In this document: positions 15,955 to 25,043 of the stretch, piece by piece
How the letters are laid out: each line of letters opens with the position of its first letter
Position numbering within the stretch: position 1 is the stretch's first letter
Assembly (NCBI RefSeq): GCF_013363975.1
Contig: NZ_JABWGN010000001.1
Coordinates: forward strand, 620,001 to 684,000
Direction: 5' to 3'
DNA length: 64,000 bases
DNA from: Nonomuraea montanisoli
GTDB taxonomy: Bacteria > Actinomycetota > Actinomycetes > Streptosporangiales > Streptosporangiaceae
Notes under the pieces: generated by a model
Databases searched by the model: none
What the model was told of the DNA's origin: nothing
Seen by the model: only the letters and a program-made list of their open reading frames with translations
Program-made: the position numbers and the translations under genes

Positions 15955-18362
15955 CCGAGCTGGACGCCGGACTTGTCGGCGAGCAGATCGCGGAGAGCGG
16001 CCAGATCGCGGAGCCGACGGGCCGCGGGGAGATCGGCCGGGCCCGCAGGCGCAAGGAGGACGCCCGGCTGCTGACCGGGCACACCCGCTGGACGGACAAC
16101 CTTCAGCAGCCGGGCATGCTCCAGGTGATGTTCCTGCGCAGCCCGATGGCGCACGCCCGCATCACCCGGGTGGACGTGTCGGCCGCGCGGGACCTGCCCG
16201 GCGTGCTGGCCGCCTTCAGCGGCCAGGACTTCGCGGACGAGCAGGGCAGCCTGCCGTGCGCGTGGCCGGTGAGCGAGGACATCGTGATCCCCGACCACCC
16301 GCCGATGGCGGTGTCGGAGGTGCGCTACGTCGGCGAGGCCGTCGCCTGCGTGGTGGCCACCGACCGCTACCGGGCCGCCGACGCCCTGGAGGCCATCGAG
16401 GTCGACTACGAGCCGCTGCCGGCGGTCATGGACATGCACGACGCGCTCACCCCGGACAGCCCGAAGGTGCACGAGAGCGGCAACAAGGCGTTCAGCACCA
16501 CGATCACCTCGGGTGACGTGGAGGCCGCGTTCCGGGACGCCCCGGTGGTCATCGACCGGACGTACATCCAGCAGCGGCTGATCCCGAGCGCGATGGAGCC
16601 GCGCGCGGTGCTCGCGAGCACCGACGGCGACACGTTCACGCTCTGGTCGTCCACGCAGATCCCGCACGTGCTGCGGGTCATGCTGGCGGTCACCACCGGC
16701 ATCCCCGAGCACCGGCTGCGGGTGATCGCGCCGGACGTGGGCGGCGGCTTCGGCTCGAAGCTCCAGGTCACGGCCGAGGAGGTGCTGTGCCTGCTGCTGA
16801 CCCGCCGGCTCGGCCGCCCGGTCAAATGGAGCGAGTCGCGTACCGAAGGCAACCTGACCGTCCACCACGGCCGCGACCAGATCCAGCACATCCGGCTGGC
16901 GGCCGAGGCCGACGGCCGCATCCGCGGCCTGCGGGTGGAGCTGCTGGCCGACATGGGCGCCTACCTCATGCTCGTCACCCCGGGGGTGCCGATGCTGGGC
17001 GCGTCGATGTTCAACGCGATCTACAAGATGGACGCCTACGAGTTCGCCTGCACGGGCGTGTTCACCACGAAGATGCCGACCGACGCCTACCGGGGCGCGG
17101 GCCGGCCCGAGGCGACGTACGCCATCGAGCGCGTCATGGACGAGCTGGCCGCCGAGCTGGGGATCGACCCGCTGGAGGCGCGGCGGCGCAACTGGATCCG
17201 GCACGACGAGTTCCCGTACACCACGATCTCCGGCCTGACCTACGACTCGGGCAACTACGAGGCGGCCACGGACCGGGCGATGGCGTTGTTCGGCTACGAC
17301 AAGCTGCGGGCCGAGCAGGCGGACCGGCGCGACAGGGGCGACCCGGTGCAGCTCGGCATCGGCGTCAGCACCTACACCGAGATGTGCGGCCTGGCGCCGT
17401 CGCGCCTGCTCGGCATGGCCAACTACGGCGCCGGCGGCTGGGAGCACGGCTCGGTGCGGATGCTGCCCACGGGCAAGGTCGAGGTCATCACCGGCACCTC
17501 GCCGCACGGGCAGGGGCACGTGACGTCGTGGAGCCAGATCGCCGCCGACGCGCTCGGCGTGCCGTTCGACGACATCACGGTGCTGCACGGCGACACGGCG
17601 GTCGCGCACAAGGGCATGGACACCTACGGCTCGCGCTCGCTGGTCATCGGCGGCGTCGCGGTGCTCAAGGCGTGCGAGAAGGTCAAGGACAAGGCCAGGA
17701 AGCTGGCCGCGCACCTGCTGGAGTGCTCGCCGGACGACCTGGAGTTCGAGGCCGGGGCGTTCAAGGTGCGGGGCACCGGGGCGAGCAGGACGATCCAGGA
17801 GCTGGCGTTCGCCGCGTTCACGGCGCACGACCTGCCCGAGGGCGTCGAGGCGCGGCTGGACTCCGACGCGACGTTCGACCCGGACAACTACTCCTTCCCG
17901 CACGGCACCCACCTGTGCGCGGTCGAGGTGGACACCGAGACGGGCATGGTCAAGATCCGCTCGTACGTCGCGGTGGACGACGTCGGCAAGGTCGTCAACC
18001 CGCTGATCGTCGAGGGGCAGGTCCACGGCGGCATCGCGCAGGGCGTCGCCCAGGCGCTGTTCGAGGAGGCGGTGTACGACGCGGACGGCAACCTGCTGAC
18101 CGCGACGATGGCCGACTACCTGCTGCCGTCGGCGGCGGACCTGCCGGCCTTCACGACGGACCGCACCGAGACGCCTTCCACGGGCAACCCGCTGGGCGTC
18201 AAGGGCGTGGGCGAGGCGGGCACGATCGCCTCCACGCCGGCCGTCGTCAACGCGGTCGTGGACGCGCTGCGCCCGCGCGGCGTCCGCGACGTCCAGATGC
18301 CCTGCACGCCGGAGCGCGTGTGGCGGGCGGTCCAGGGCACCCGGGGAGGAGTGCGGTCATGA
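15951..18362 (+). CDS. coxL: Form II CO-dehydrogenase-like molybdenum large subunit
   Basis: A protein of 803 residues of the xanthine-oxidase/CoxL molybdopterin family. An N-terminal a/b-hammerhead domain begins near GRARRRKEDARLLTGHTRW, and the Mo-binding GGGFGSK and the late GVGEAGTIA motif are present. The active-site loop reads AYRGAGR at about residues 378-384. That is the form II signature, not the AYxCSFR of true CO dehydrogenase. It is therefore an aldehyde/purine/CO-like oxidoreductase of unknown substrate. It starts inside the coxS stop (ATGA) and ends inside the coxM start (ATGA), so the three genes are translated together. Confidence 0.88.
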   Translation: MTELDAGLVGEQIAESGQIAEPTGRGEIGRARRRKEDARLLTGHTRWTDNLQQPGMLQVMFLRSPMAHARITRVDVSAARDLPGVLAAFSGQDFADEQGSLPCAWPVSEDIVIPDHPPMAVSEVRYVGEAVACVVATDRYRAADALEAIEVDYEPLPAVMDMHDALTPDSPKVHESGNKAFSTTITSGDVEAAFRDAPVVIDRTYIQQRLIPSAMEPRAVLASTDGDTFTLWSSTQIPHVLRVMLAVTTGIPEHRLRVIAPDVGGGFGSKLQVTAEEVLCLLLTRRLGRPVKWSESRTEGNLTVHHGRDQIQHIRLAAEADGRIRGLRVELLADMGAYLMLVTPGVPMLGASMFNAIYKMDAYEFACTGVFTTKMPTDAYRGAGRPEATYAIERVMDELAAELGIDPLEARRRNWIRHDEFPYTTISGLTYDSGNYEAATDRAMALFGYDKLRAEQADRRDRGDPVQLGIGVSTYTEMCGLAPSRLLGMANYGAGGWEHGSVRMLPTGKVEVITGTSPHGQGHVTSWSQIAADALGVPFDDITVLHGDTAVAHKGMDTYGSRSLVIGGVAVLKACEKVKDKARKLAAHLLECSPDDLEFEAGAFKVRGTGASRTIQELAFAAFTAHDLPEGVEARLDSDATFDPDNYSFPHGTHLCAVEVDTETGMVKIRSYVAVDDVGKVVNPLIVEGQVHGGIAQGVAQALFEEAVYDADGNLLTATMADYLLPSAADLPAFTTDRTETPSTGNPLGVKGVGEAGTIASTPAVVNAVVDALRPRGVRDVQMPCTPERVWRAVQGTRGGVRS

Positions 18363-19213
18363 TCCCTGCGCGGTTCGACTACCTGCGCGCCGGCTCGCTG
18401 GAGGAGGCGTGCCAGGCGCTGGCCTCCGACGAGGACGCCAAGGTGCTGGCGGGCGGCCAGTCGCTGCTGCCGCTGCTGCGGCTGCGGCTGTCGTACCCGA
18501 CGACGCTGGTCGACATCGGCCGGCTGCCCGGGCTGTCGGGCGTCGAGGACCGGGGCGACCACGTCCACATCGGCGCGATGACCACGCACGACGAGGTGAT
18601 GCGCTCGCCCGTCGTCACCGCGGCCTGCCCGCTGGTGGCGATGGCCACCGCCACGGTGGCCGACCCGGCCGTGCGGCACCGCGGCACGTTCGGCGGCTCG
18701 CTGGCGCACGGCGACCCGGCGGGTGACCTGCCGGCCGTGGTGCTGGCGCTGGACGGGGTGTTCGTGGCCCGGTCCGCGCGCGGCGAGCGGGACATCCCGG
18801 CCGCGGAGTTCTTCGTGGACTACCTGGAGTCGTCGCTGCGGCCGGGCGAGATCCTGGCCGGGGTGCGGATCCCGAAGCTCGGCGAGGGCTGGGGCTACCA
18901 CTACGAGAAGTTCCACCGGACCGCTCAGGCGTGGGCGATCGTGGGCGTGGCGGCGGCCGTCAAGCGCTCGAACGGCGCCATCCAGGAGGCGCGCGTCGGC
19001 CTGACGAACATGGGCTCCACGCCGTTGCGGGCCCGCGCGGTCGAGGCGGCGCTGCGCGGCGTGGAGGTCGGCGAGCAGGTACGGCCGGCCTGCGAGGCGG
19101 CGGCCGAGGGCACCTCGCCCCCGGCGGACCTCCACGCGCAGCCCGACTACCGCAGGCACCTGGCCAAGGTGCTGACCTACCGCGCGATCGGCAAGGCCGC
19201 CGGAGCGCCGTGA
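18359..19213 (+). CDS. coxM: CO-dehydrogenase-like FAD subunit
   Basis: A protein of 284 residues, normal for CoxM. It has both FAD-binding motifs: AGGQSLLPLL near residue 35 and TFGGSLAHGDPAGD near residue 110. It accepts electrons from the iron-sulfur subunit and passes them to a quinone or oxygen. The ATG overlaps the coxL stop by four bases. Its own stop overlaps a GTG that could be an alternative start of the next gene. Confidence 0.9.
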   Translation: MIPARFDYLRAGSLEEACQALASDEDAKVLAGGQSLLPLLRLRLSYPTTLVDIGRLPGLSGVEDRGDHVHIGAMTTHDEVMRSPVVTAACPLVAMATATVADPAVRHRGTFGGSLAHGDPAGDLPAVVLALDGVFVARSARGERDIPAAEFFVDYLESSLRPGEILAGVRIPKLGEGWGYHYEKFHRTAQAWAIVGVAAAVKRSNGAIQEARVGLTNMGSTPLRARAVEAALRGVEVGEQVRPACEAAAEGTSPPADLHAQPDYRRHLAKVLTYRAIGKAAGAP

Positions 19214-19281
19214 CGCGAGCGGGGGCGCCCCTTCCCGGGCGTCCCCGTCCGGACGTAGTGTCGAAGGTGAGGAGCGTTCCG

Positions 19282-20076
19282 ATGGCGATGCGGTTCGAGC
19301 ACGAGTTCACCGTCCCGGTCCCGGTCGAGCAGGCATGGGCGGTGCTGCTCGACGTCGAGCGCGTGGCGCCGTGCCTTCCGGGCGCGACGCTCGACGTCTT
19401 CGAGGGCGACGAGTTCACCGGCCGGATGAAGGTCAAGGTGGGGCCCATCACCGTGACCTACCGCGGCTCCGCCCGGTTCGAGGACGTGGACAAGGACTCC
19501 CACACGCTCACGATCAAGGGGTCGGGCAAGGAGGCGCGCGGGGCCGGCACGGCGTCGGCCACGGTCAAGGCCCGGCTGGCCCCGGCCGCGGGCGGCACGA
19601 CCGCCGTGGCGGTGGAGACGTCGTTCCAGGTGACGGGGCGGCCCGCGCAGTTCGGACGCGGGGTCATGGCGGAGGTGGGCCAGAAGCTCATCGACAGGTT
19701 CGCGGCGAACCTGGCCGAGCTGCTGACCGAGCCGTCCCACGAGACCGCGCCCGCGGCGGCGGTCCCGGCCCCGGCGAAGGCCCCGGCCGAGGTTCCCGCC
19801 CCGGTGGAGGTCCCGGCCGCCGAGGCGGTCACCGCAGGAGGGCCGGTCGGCCCGGCCGCGGCGGGAGAGCGGCATCTCGCCGCGGTGCCCGAGCCCGAGC
19901 CGGAGCCCGAGTCATGGCCGGCGGGCACGCTGCGCACCTCGCGCAGCCCCGACGAGGAGGCCCTGGACCTGCTGGAGATCGCCGGCGCGCCGCTGCTGAA
20001 GCGGCTCGCGCCCGTAGCGGGCGCGCTGGTGGCGCTCGCGTTCGCGATCTGGCTGATCCGGCGGCTGATGCGGTGA
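19282..20076 (+). CDS. coxG: CoxG-like SRPBCC protein with C-terminal membrane anchor
   Basis: A protein of 264 residues. The first 150 form an SRPBCC/CoxG lipid-binding-type domain (FEHEFTVPVPVEQAWAVLLD, VAPCLPGATL, MKVKVGPITVTYRG). A Pro/Ala/Glu-rich linker (APAKAPAEVPAPVEVPAAEA) then leads to one membrane helix (LVALAFAIWLIRRLMR). CoxG is known to tether CO dehydrogenase to the membrane, which fits this layout. The ATG at 19282 has GGAG eight bases upstream. A GTG at 19210 overlapping the coxM stop would add 24 residues. The 3' end is partly duplicated in the following gap. Confidence 0.82.
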   Translation: MAMRFEHEFTVPVPVEQAWAVLLDVERVAPCLPGATLDVFEGDEFTGRMKVKVGPITVTYRGSARFEDVDKDSHTLTIKGSGKEARGAGTASATVKARLAPAAGGTTAVAVETSFQVTGRPAQFGRGVMAEVGQKLIDRFAANLAELLTEPSHETAPAAAVPAPAKAPAEVPAPVEVPAAEAVTAGGPVGPAAAGERHLAAVPEPEPEPESWPAGTLRTSRSPDEEALDLLEIAGAPLLKRLAPVAGALVALAFAIWLIRRLMR

Positions 20077-20100
20077 ATGTCGATCAGGCGGCTGATGCGA
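20055..20100. repeat. 27-bp direct repeat at the coxG 3' end
   Basis: GATCCGGCGGCTGATGCGGT, the last codons of coxG, is repeated from 20082 as GATCAGGCGGCTGATGCGAT just past the stop. The period is 27 bases. Confidence 0.85.
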
Positions 20101-20191
20101 TAGATATCCCCAAAACACCTTAAATCCGGACAAGTTACTCCGAACTCCGGGAATCCCCTCCCCACGTGACGCTCTCACGGGGGGAGGCGGC

Positions 20192-22861
20192 ATGCCGGAC
20201 TGCACAGTCGTCGTGATCACCTACAACGACGCGGCCCGCCTGCCCCGGGCCGTGCGCTCCGTCCTCCGCCAGACGCAGCACGACCTGGAAGTGATCATCG
20301 CCGACGACGCGAGCACGGACGACACCGCGCGCGTGGCCGCGGAGCTCGCGCGGTCCGACCCGCGCGTGCGCCACCTGCGCCGGGAGGTCAACAGCGGCGG
20401 CTGCGGCGCCCCGCGCAACGACGGGCTCGACGCCGCGACCTCGCCGTACGTCATGTTCCTCGACAGCGACGACGAGCTGCCGCGGCACGCCTGCAAGAGC
20501 CTGCTCACCGAGATCCGGCGCACCGGCGCGGACTTCGTCTCCGGCCAGATCTCGCGCCTGTACGAGTGGTCCGGCCGCAGCGAGCCCTACTACCCCGAGC
20601 TGTTCGCCGCCCGGCGGGTCGTGGACGGCATCCGCGCGGAGCCCCGGCTGTTCCTCGACTCGTTCACCACCAACAAGCTCTACCGGGTGCCCTTCCTGCG
20701 CGAGCACCGGCTGCGCTTCCCCGAGGACATCCACTACGAGGACCACGTCTTCGCCACCGAGGCGTACGCCGTCGCCCGCCGCTTCGCGGTCGTGCCGTGG
20801 CCCGTCTACCTGTGGCACCGGTTGCGCGACGGCTCGTCCGGCCCGACCAGCATCTCGCTGCGGATCCGCGAGATGGAGAACGTGCGCCACCGGCTCGTGG
20901 CCGCCTGGCGCAGCGACGACGTGCTGCGCGCGCACGGCCTGGCCGACCTGGTGCCGGACCGGCAGGAGCGGTTCCTGCGCCAGGACCTGCGCGTCTACCT
21001 CAACCCGCTGCCCCGGCGCGAGAGGGTGTGGGTCAAGGAGTTCGCCTCGGTCGTGCGGCCGTACATGGAGCGGATCCCCGCCGAGGTGGTCGGCCGGCTC
21101 GACCCGATGACCCGGGTGTGCTGCCACCTCATCCTGGAGGACCGGATCGACGACCTCATGGTGGCCGCCGGCTCGCTGACCGGCCACCACGCCCCGCCGC
21201 GCGCCGCGGTCCGGGCCGGCGGGCGGACGTACTGGGGCACCACGGTCTCCCCCGGCATGGACATCACCGCCCTGCGGCTGGCCGAGCTGCCCTTCGGCGC
21301 GAGCCGCCTGCGGCACGAGGTGACGGAGCTGTCCGCCGAGGGCGAGCGGGTGCGCATGACCGTGCGCACGTACGACCCGTTCGGCGCGCTGCCGCTGGAG
21401 TGGCGGGCATGCCTGCGGCTCGGCGGCGAGGAGGTGCCGATCCGGCCCGCCCCGTCGGGCGAGGGCGGCTACACCACCGAGGTGACCTTCACCGTGCGGC
21501 GGGGGTGTGAGCCGCGCATCGCCTTCACCAGCCTCGCGACCGGCCACACCACCTGCGACCGGCTCATCGTCCATCCCGGCGCCGAGCCGATCGACCTGCG
21601 CCGCGTGCGGCTCGAACCGTGCGGCCACACCGCGTACCTGCGGGCCCGCGAGCACCGAAGCGTCCGCTCGCTGCCGCGCCGGATCGCCCGCAGGCTGATC
21701 AGGATCGCCGGCCGGCCGCGCCACAAGCTGCTGGTCTACCGCGCGCTGACCATGCTGCTGCCGGCGCGCCACGACCTCGCCCTGTTCGAGTCGGACGTCG
21801 GCAAGGGATGCACGGGCAGCCCGCGCGCCGTCCACGACGAGGTCAAGCGGCGTGGCCTGCCCGTCGAGACGGTCTGGTCGGTGGTCAGGGGCCGCGCGGA
21901 CGTCCCCGCCGGGTCGCGGGCGGTGCGCCGCGGGAGCTGGCGCTACGTCTGGACGCTGGCCCGCGCCGGCATCTGGGTGGACAGCCACGGCTTCCCGCTC
22001 GACTACCCGAAGCCGCGCCGCACCCGCTATCTGCAGACCTGGCACGGGCAGGGCATCAAGTCCATCGGCTTCGACGCGCCCGACCTGCGCGCCGACTTCG
22101 ACCGGCCGCGCGAGGTGTGGCGCGCCGCGGTGGCCCGCTGGGACGCGCTCGTCTCCCCCAGCGAGGAGTTCTCGCGGCTGTTCGCCCGCGCCAACGGCTA
22201 CACCGGCCCCATCCTGCGCTACGGCACGCCGCGCTGCGACGCGCTGGTCCGCGGGGTGTCGCGGACCGACGTCCGCGCCCGGCTGGAGATCCCGCCGGAC
22301 CGCAGGATCCTGCTGTACGCGCCCACCTACCGCGACCGGGCCAAGGGCGGGGGCGCGTCGGTCCGGGCCGACCTGGAGCTGATGGCCGAGGAGCTGGCCG
22401 CCGAGTGGGTGGTGGTCCTGCGCACCCATCCGGTCGAGCGGTACACGGTGCCGGAGCACCTGCGGCACTTCGTCCGGCCGGCGGGGACCTATCCCGAGGT
22501 CAACGACCTGATGCTGGCCTCGGACGCGCTGCTGACCGACTACTCGTCGGTGATGTGCGACTACGCGATCACGGGCAAGCCGATGCTGTTCCTCATCGAC
22601 GACTGGGACGACTACCGGCTGCGCGAGCGCGGCGTGTACCACGACCTGCCGGCGATCGCCCCGGGCCCGTGCGTGACGACCACCGGGGAGCTCATCGACC
22701 GGCTGCGTGACCTGGCCGAGGTCCACGCCGCCCACGCGGCCCGGTACGCGGCCTTCCGCGAGCTGTGGTGCGCCGACGAGCGCGGCGACGCGGCGTCCAG
22801 GGTCGTGACGGCCTTCTTCGGCGACCTCGGCTCCGGGCCCGGGACGGGGTGGGCCGCGTGA
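20192..22861 (+). CDS. GT2 glycosyltransferase fused to a TagF-like polymerase
   Basis: A two-domain protein of 889 residues. Residues 1-300 are a GT2 glycosyltransferase (VVVITYNDAARLPRAV, IIADDAS, FLDSDDE). A beta-rich linker follows. Residues from about 520 onward are a CDP-glycerol glycerophosphotransferase domain with the TagF histidine (TWHGQGIK), RYGTPRCD, LYAPTYRD and LLTDYSSVMCDYA. TagF proteins polymerise polyol-phosphate chains of teichoic acids on the inner membrane face. GGGGAGG precedes the ATG. It opens the surface-glycan locus and is coupled to the next gene by a GTGA overlap. Confidence 0.88.
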   Translation: MPDCTVVVITYNDAARLPRAVRSVLRQTQHDLEVIIADDASTDDTARVAAELARSDPRVRHLRREVNSGGCGAPRNDGLDAATSPYVMFLDSDDELPRHACKSLLTEIRRTGADFVSGQISRLYEWSGRSEPYYPELFAARRVVDGIRAEPRLFLDSFTTNKLYRVPFLREHRLRFPEDIHYEDHVFATEAYAVARRFAVVPWPVYLWHRLRDGSSGPTSISLRIREMENVRHRLVAAWRSDDVLRAHGLADLVPDRQERFLRQDLRVYLNPLPRRERVWVKEFASVVRPYMERIPAEVVGRLDPMTRVCCHLILEDRIDDLMVAAGSLTGHHAPPRAAVRAGGRTYWGTTVSPGMDITALRLAELPFGASRLRHEVTELSAEGERVRMTVRTYDPFGALPLEWRACLRLGGEEVPIRPAPSGEGGYTTEVTFTVRRGCEPRIAFTSLATGHTTCDRLIVHPGAEPIDLRRVRLEPCGHTAYLRAREHRSVRSLPRRIARRLIRIAGRPRHKLLVYRALTMLLPARHDLALFESDVGKGCTGSPRAVHDEVKRRGLPVETVWSVVRGRADVPAGSRAVRRGSWRYVWTLARAGIWVDSHGFPLDYPKPRRTRYLQTWHGQGIKSIGFDAPDLRADFDRPREVWRAAVARWDALVSPSEEFSRLFARANGYTGPILRYGTPRCDALVRGVSRTDVRARLEIPPDRRILLYAPTYRDRAKGGGASVRADLELMAEELAAEWVVVLRTHPVERYTVPEHLRHFVRPAGTYPEVNDLMLASDALLTDYSSVMCDYAITGKPMLFLIDDWDDYRLRERGVYHDLPAIAPGPCVTTTGELIDRLRDLAEVHAAHAARYAAFRELWCADERGDAASRVVTAFFGDLGSGPGTGWAA

Positions 22862-23922
22862 ACGTCGTCTTCGCGTGCCTGGACGCCGACACGCTGGGCG
22901 GGATCCAGCGGGTCACGCACACCCTCGCGCAGGGCCTGGCCGGGCGCGGCCACGACGTCCGGGTGATCGGCCTGCACCGCTCGGCCGCGCCGTTCCGGTA
23001 CGTGGCCGAGCCCCGCTACCGGCGCCACGTGGTCAGCCGGACCCGCTCGGGCCGGCCCGGCCGCCTGGCGCGGGCGCGGGCCGACCGGCGCCTGGCCCGG
23101 CTGCTGCGGGACTGCGCGCCGGGGTTCGCGGTGCTGACCTCGCCGAGCGTGGTGGCCCGGGTGGCGCCGCTGCTGCCGGACGGGCTGCGCTCGATCGGCC
23201 AGTACCACGGCTCGTACGAGCACGCGGGCGGCTGCTGGCACCTGGGCTCCATCCGCCGCCACTACCCGGGCCTCGACCAGGCGGTGTTCCTGAGCGAGGA
23301 CGACGCCTGGCGCTTCTCCGAAGGGGCGCTGCTGCCCAACGCCTGGTCGCTGCCGAACCCGCTGCCCGGCTGGCCGGAGCGGGTCTCCACGCTGGAGGCC
23401 CCGCGCGTGCTGGGCGTGGGGCGCCTGGAAGGGGTCAAGCGGTTCGACCGGTTGATCACCGCGTTCGCGGCCTCGGGCGCGCCACCGCCCTGGGAGCTGC
23501 ACCTCGTGGGCGACGGCGCCGAGCTGGACCGGCTGCGCGCGCACGCCGCGCGCGAGGGGGTGGCCGACCGGGTGGTGTTCCGGGGGCGGGTGCCCGCCGA
23601 GCGGATGCCCGGCGAGTACCTGGCCGCCTCGCTGGTGGCGCTGACCAGCGAGCACGAGGGACTGCCGCTGACGCTGCTGGAGGCGGCGGCACACGGGGTG
23701 CCCGCGGTGGCGTACGACGTGTCGGGAGGGGTACGGGCCGCGGGCCCGGTGCTGGTGCCGCCGGGCGACACCGGCGGGTTCGCCCTGGAGCTGGGCCGGC
23801 TGGCCGGCTCGCCCCGGGAGCGGCGACGGCTCGGCGCCGCCGCCCGCGCCCGGGCCGAGGCGTTCCGCCCCGACCGCGTGCTGGACGCCTGGGAGACCCT
23901 GTTCGTCCACGTCAGGCGGTGA
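22858..23922 (+). CDS. GT4-family glycosyltransferase
   Basis: A protein of 354 residues with a GT-B fold. Near the N-terminus is a GGIQRVTHTLAQGLAGRGHDV segment. The C-terminal nucleotide-sugar half has GVGRLEGVKRFDRLI, LVGDGAEL and the EHEGLPLTLLEAAAHGVPAV signature, whose two glutamates (E-x7-E) bind the donor. The GTG start overlaps the stop of the TagF fusion (GTGA), so the two are co-translated and likely build the same polymer. The donor sugar cannot be read from sequence. Confidence 0.88.
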   Translation: MNVVFACLDADTLGGIQRVTHTLAQGLAGRGHDVRVIGLHRSAAPFRYVAEPRYRRHVVSRTRSGRPGRLARARADRRLARLLRDCAPGFAVLTSPSVVARVAPLLPDGLRSIGQYHGSYEHAGGCWHLGSIRRHYPGLDQAVFLSEDDAWRFSEGALLPNAWSLPNPLPGWPERVSTLEAPRVLGVGRLEGVKRFDRLITAFAASGAPPPWELHLVGDGAELDRLRAHAAREGVADRVVFRGRVPAERMPGEYLAASLVALTSEHEGLPLTLLEAAAHGVPAVAYDVSGGVRAAGPVLVPPGDTGGFALELGRLAGSPRERRRLGAAARARAEAFRPDRVLDAWETLFVHVRR

Positions 23923-23994
23923 CTCCGGGAGCCTCGTCAGGCGGTGACCCCGGGAGTCCCTCGGCAGAGGGCGGGTCAGGCGGTGACGGACGGG
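23911..23994. repeat. Threefold GTCAGGCGGTGAC repeat between convergent genes
   Basis: GTCAGGCGGTGAC occurs at 23911, 23936 and 23975; the first two are followed by CYCCGGGAG. The first copy is the 3' end of the GT4 gene and the last is the 3' end of the convergent sulfotransferase gene, so both coding ends belong to the repeat. Confidence 0.88.
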
Positions 23995-25022
23995 TGCTTG
24001 TCCTCGGCCGGCTGCGGCGGCAGCCCGGCCAGCGCCCGCTGGCGCGAGGTGAGCAGCGCCGCCACCGGCCCGGGCTCGCGCAGCCGCTGGAAGCGGTCGC
24101 GCAGGCGCTTGCGGGAGCGGGCGGCCTTGCGCTTCTGCATGACCCGCTGGAGGGTCGCGACGTGCTCCTTGGACGGCGCCGGCGCGCCGCTGAGCTCGTA
24201 CCCGTTGGCCACCAACCGGTCGCCGAGCGCCTGCTCGGCCAGCGAGATCTCCCAGCCCTCCAGCCGGCCGGTCCAGCTCCCGACCCGCGTGCGCAGCACC
24301 TCGCCGTGGGTGTTGCTGTGCCAGACCTTGTGGACGGGCACGGCCACCTGCGCCGCCTCGCGCGGCGAGACCATGGCCGGGTCGAAGTCCTCCTCAAGGA
24401 AGAGGCAGAGCTTCTTCAGCTCGGTCGACGGGTCGTCGGTCAGGTCCTCGTAGCGCAGCTCGTAGTAGCTGTCGGCGGGCATCGTGCGGCGCAGCTTGAC
24501 GCCCGCGTCCATGGCCTCGGCCCAGGTGGAGATGGCGTGGAAGGAGTTGTGGGTGTACCAGGGCATCTCCTTCAGGGAGGAGACGCAGTCGCGGCCGTCC
24601 CTGATGAGGTGGATGAACTGGGCGTCGGGGAAGATCCTGAGCAGGATGTCCACCTGCTTGACGTAGCTCGGCCGCTTGTCGCCCCAGCGCGGCTTGCCGA
24701 ACCTCTCCGCGTACATGCGGAACGTCGTGCCGATCACCGAGCCCAGCGAACCGGGGCCCTCGACGCACTCACGGACGAACTCATCCTTGTCGATCTTGAG
24801 TTCCTTGAACTTCGTGGTGCGGTCGGTCGCGATCCACTCCGCGAGGGCGGCGCGCCGCTGGGCGAGGCGCATGTCGCCGAACTCGCGGCGGCGCTGGTAC
24901 ACGGGCACGACGTACCGCGTCTCGGGCGGGACCGCCATGCGTGGATGGGAGTGGAGCATGAGCTGCAGCATCGTGGTGCCGGAGCGCGGGCAGCCGACGA
25001 CGAAGACAGGCCGATCGGACAT
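23976..25022 (-). CDS. PAPS-dependent sulfotransferase family protein
   Basis: A protein of 348 residues. The 5'-phosphosulfate loop is GCPRSGTTML at residues 10-19. The 3'-phosphate-binding motif is LIRDGRDCVSSL near residue 140, and RYEDL follows. Such enzymes move sulfate from PAPS to sugars or other acceptors; in a glycan cluster this suggests sulfation of the surface polymer. Residues 290-348 are a basic helical tail (KRKAARSRKRLRDRFQRL) that may bind membrane. It is the last gene of a three-gene minus-strand unit with a phosphatidyltransferase and a GT2. Confidence 0.85.
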   Translation of the reverse strand: MSDRPVFVVGCPRSGTTMLQLMLHSHPRMAVPPETRYVVPVYQRRREFGDMRLAQRRAALAEWIATDRTTKFKELKIDKDEFVRECVEGPGSLGSVIGTTFRMYAERFGKPRWGDKRPSYVKQVDILLRIFPDAQFIHLIRDGRDCVSSLKEMPWYTHNSFHAISTWAEAMDAGVKLRRTMPADSYYELRYEDLTDDPSTELKKLCLFLEEDFDPAMVSPREAAQVAVPVHKVWHSNTHGEVLRTRVGSWTGRLEGWEISLAEQALGDRLVANGYELSGAPAPSKEHVATLQRVMQKRKAARSRKRLRDRFQRLREPGPVAALLTSRQRALAGLPPQPAEDKHPSVTA

Positions 25023-25043
25023 TACGTACTAACCCCCGAAAAC

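Noticed and set aside
15951-18362. True aerobic CO dehydrogenase
   Set aside because: The active-site loop is AYRGAGR, not the AYxCSFR of form I enzymes.
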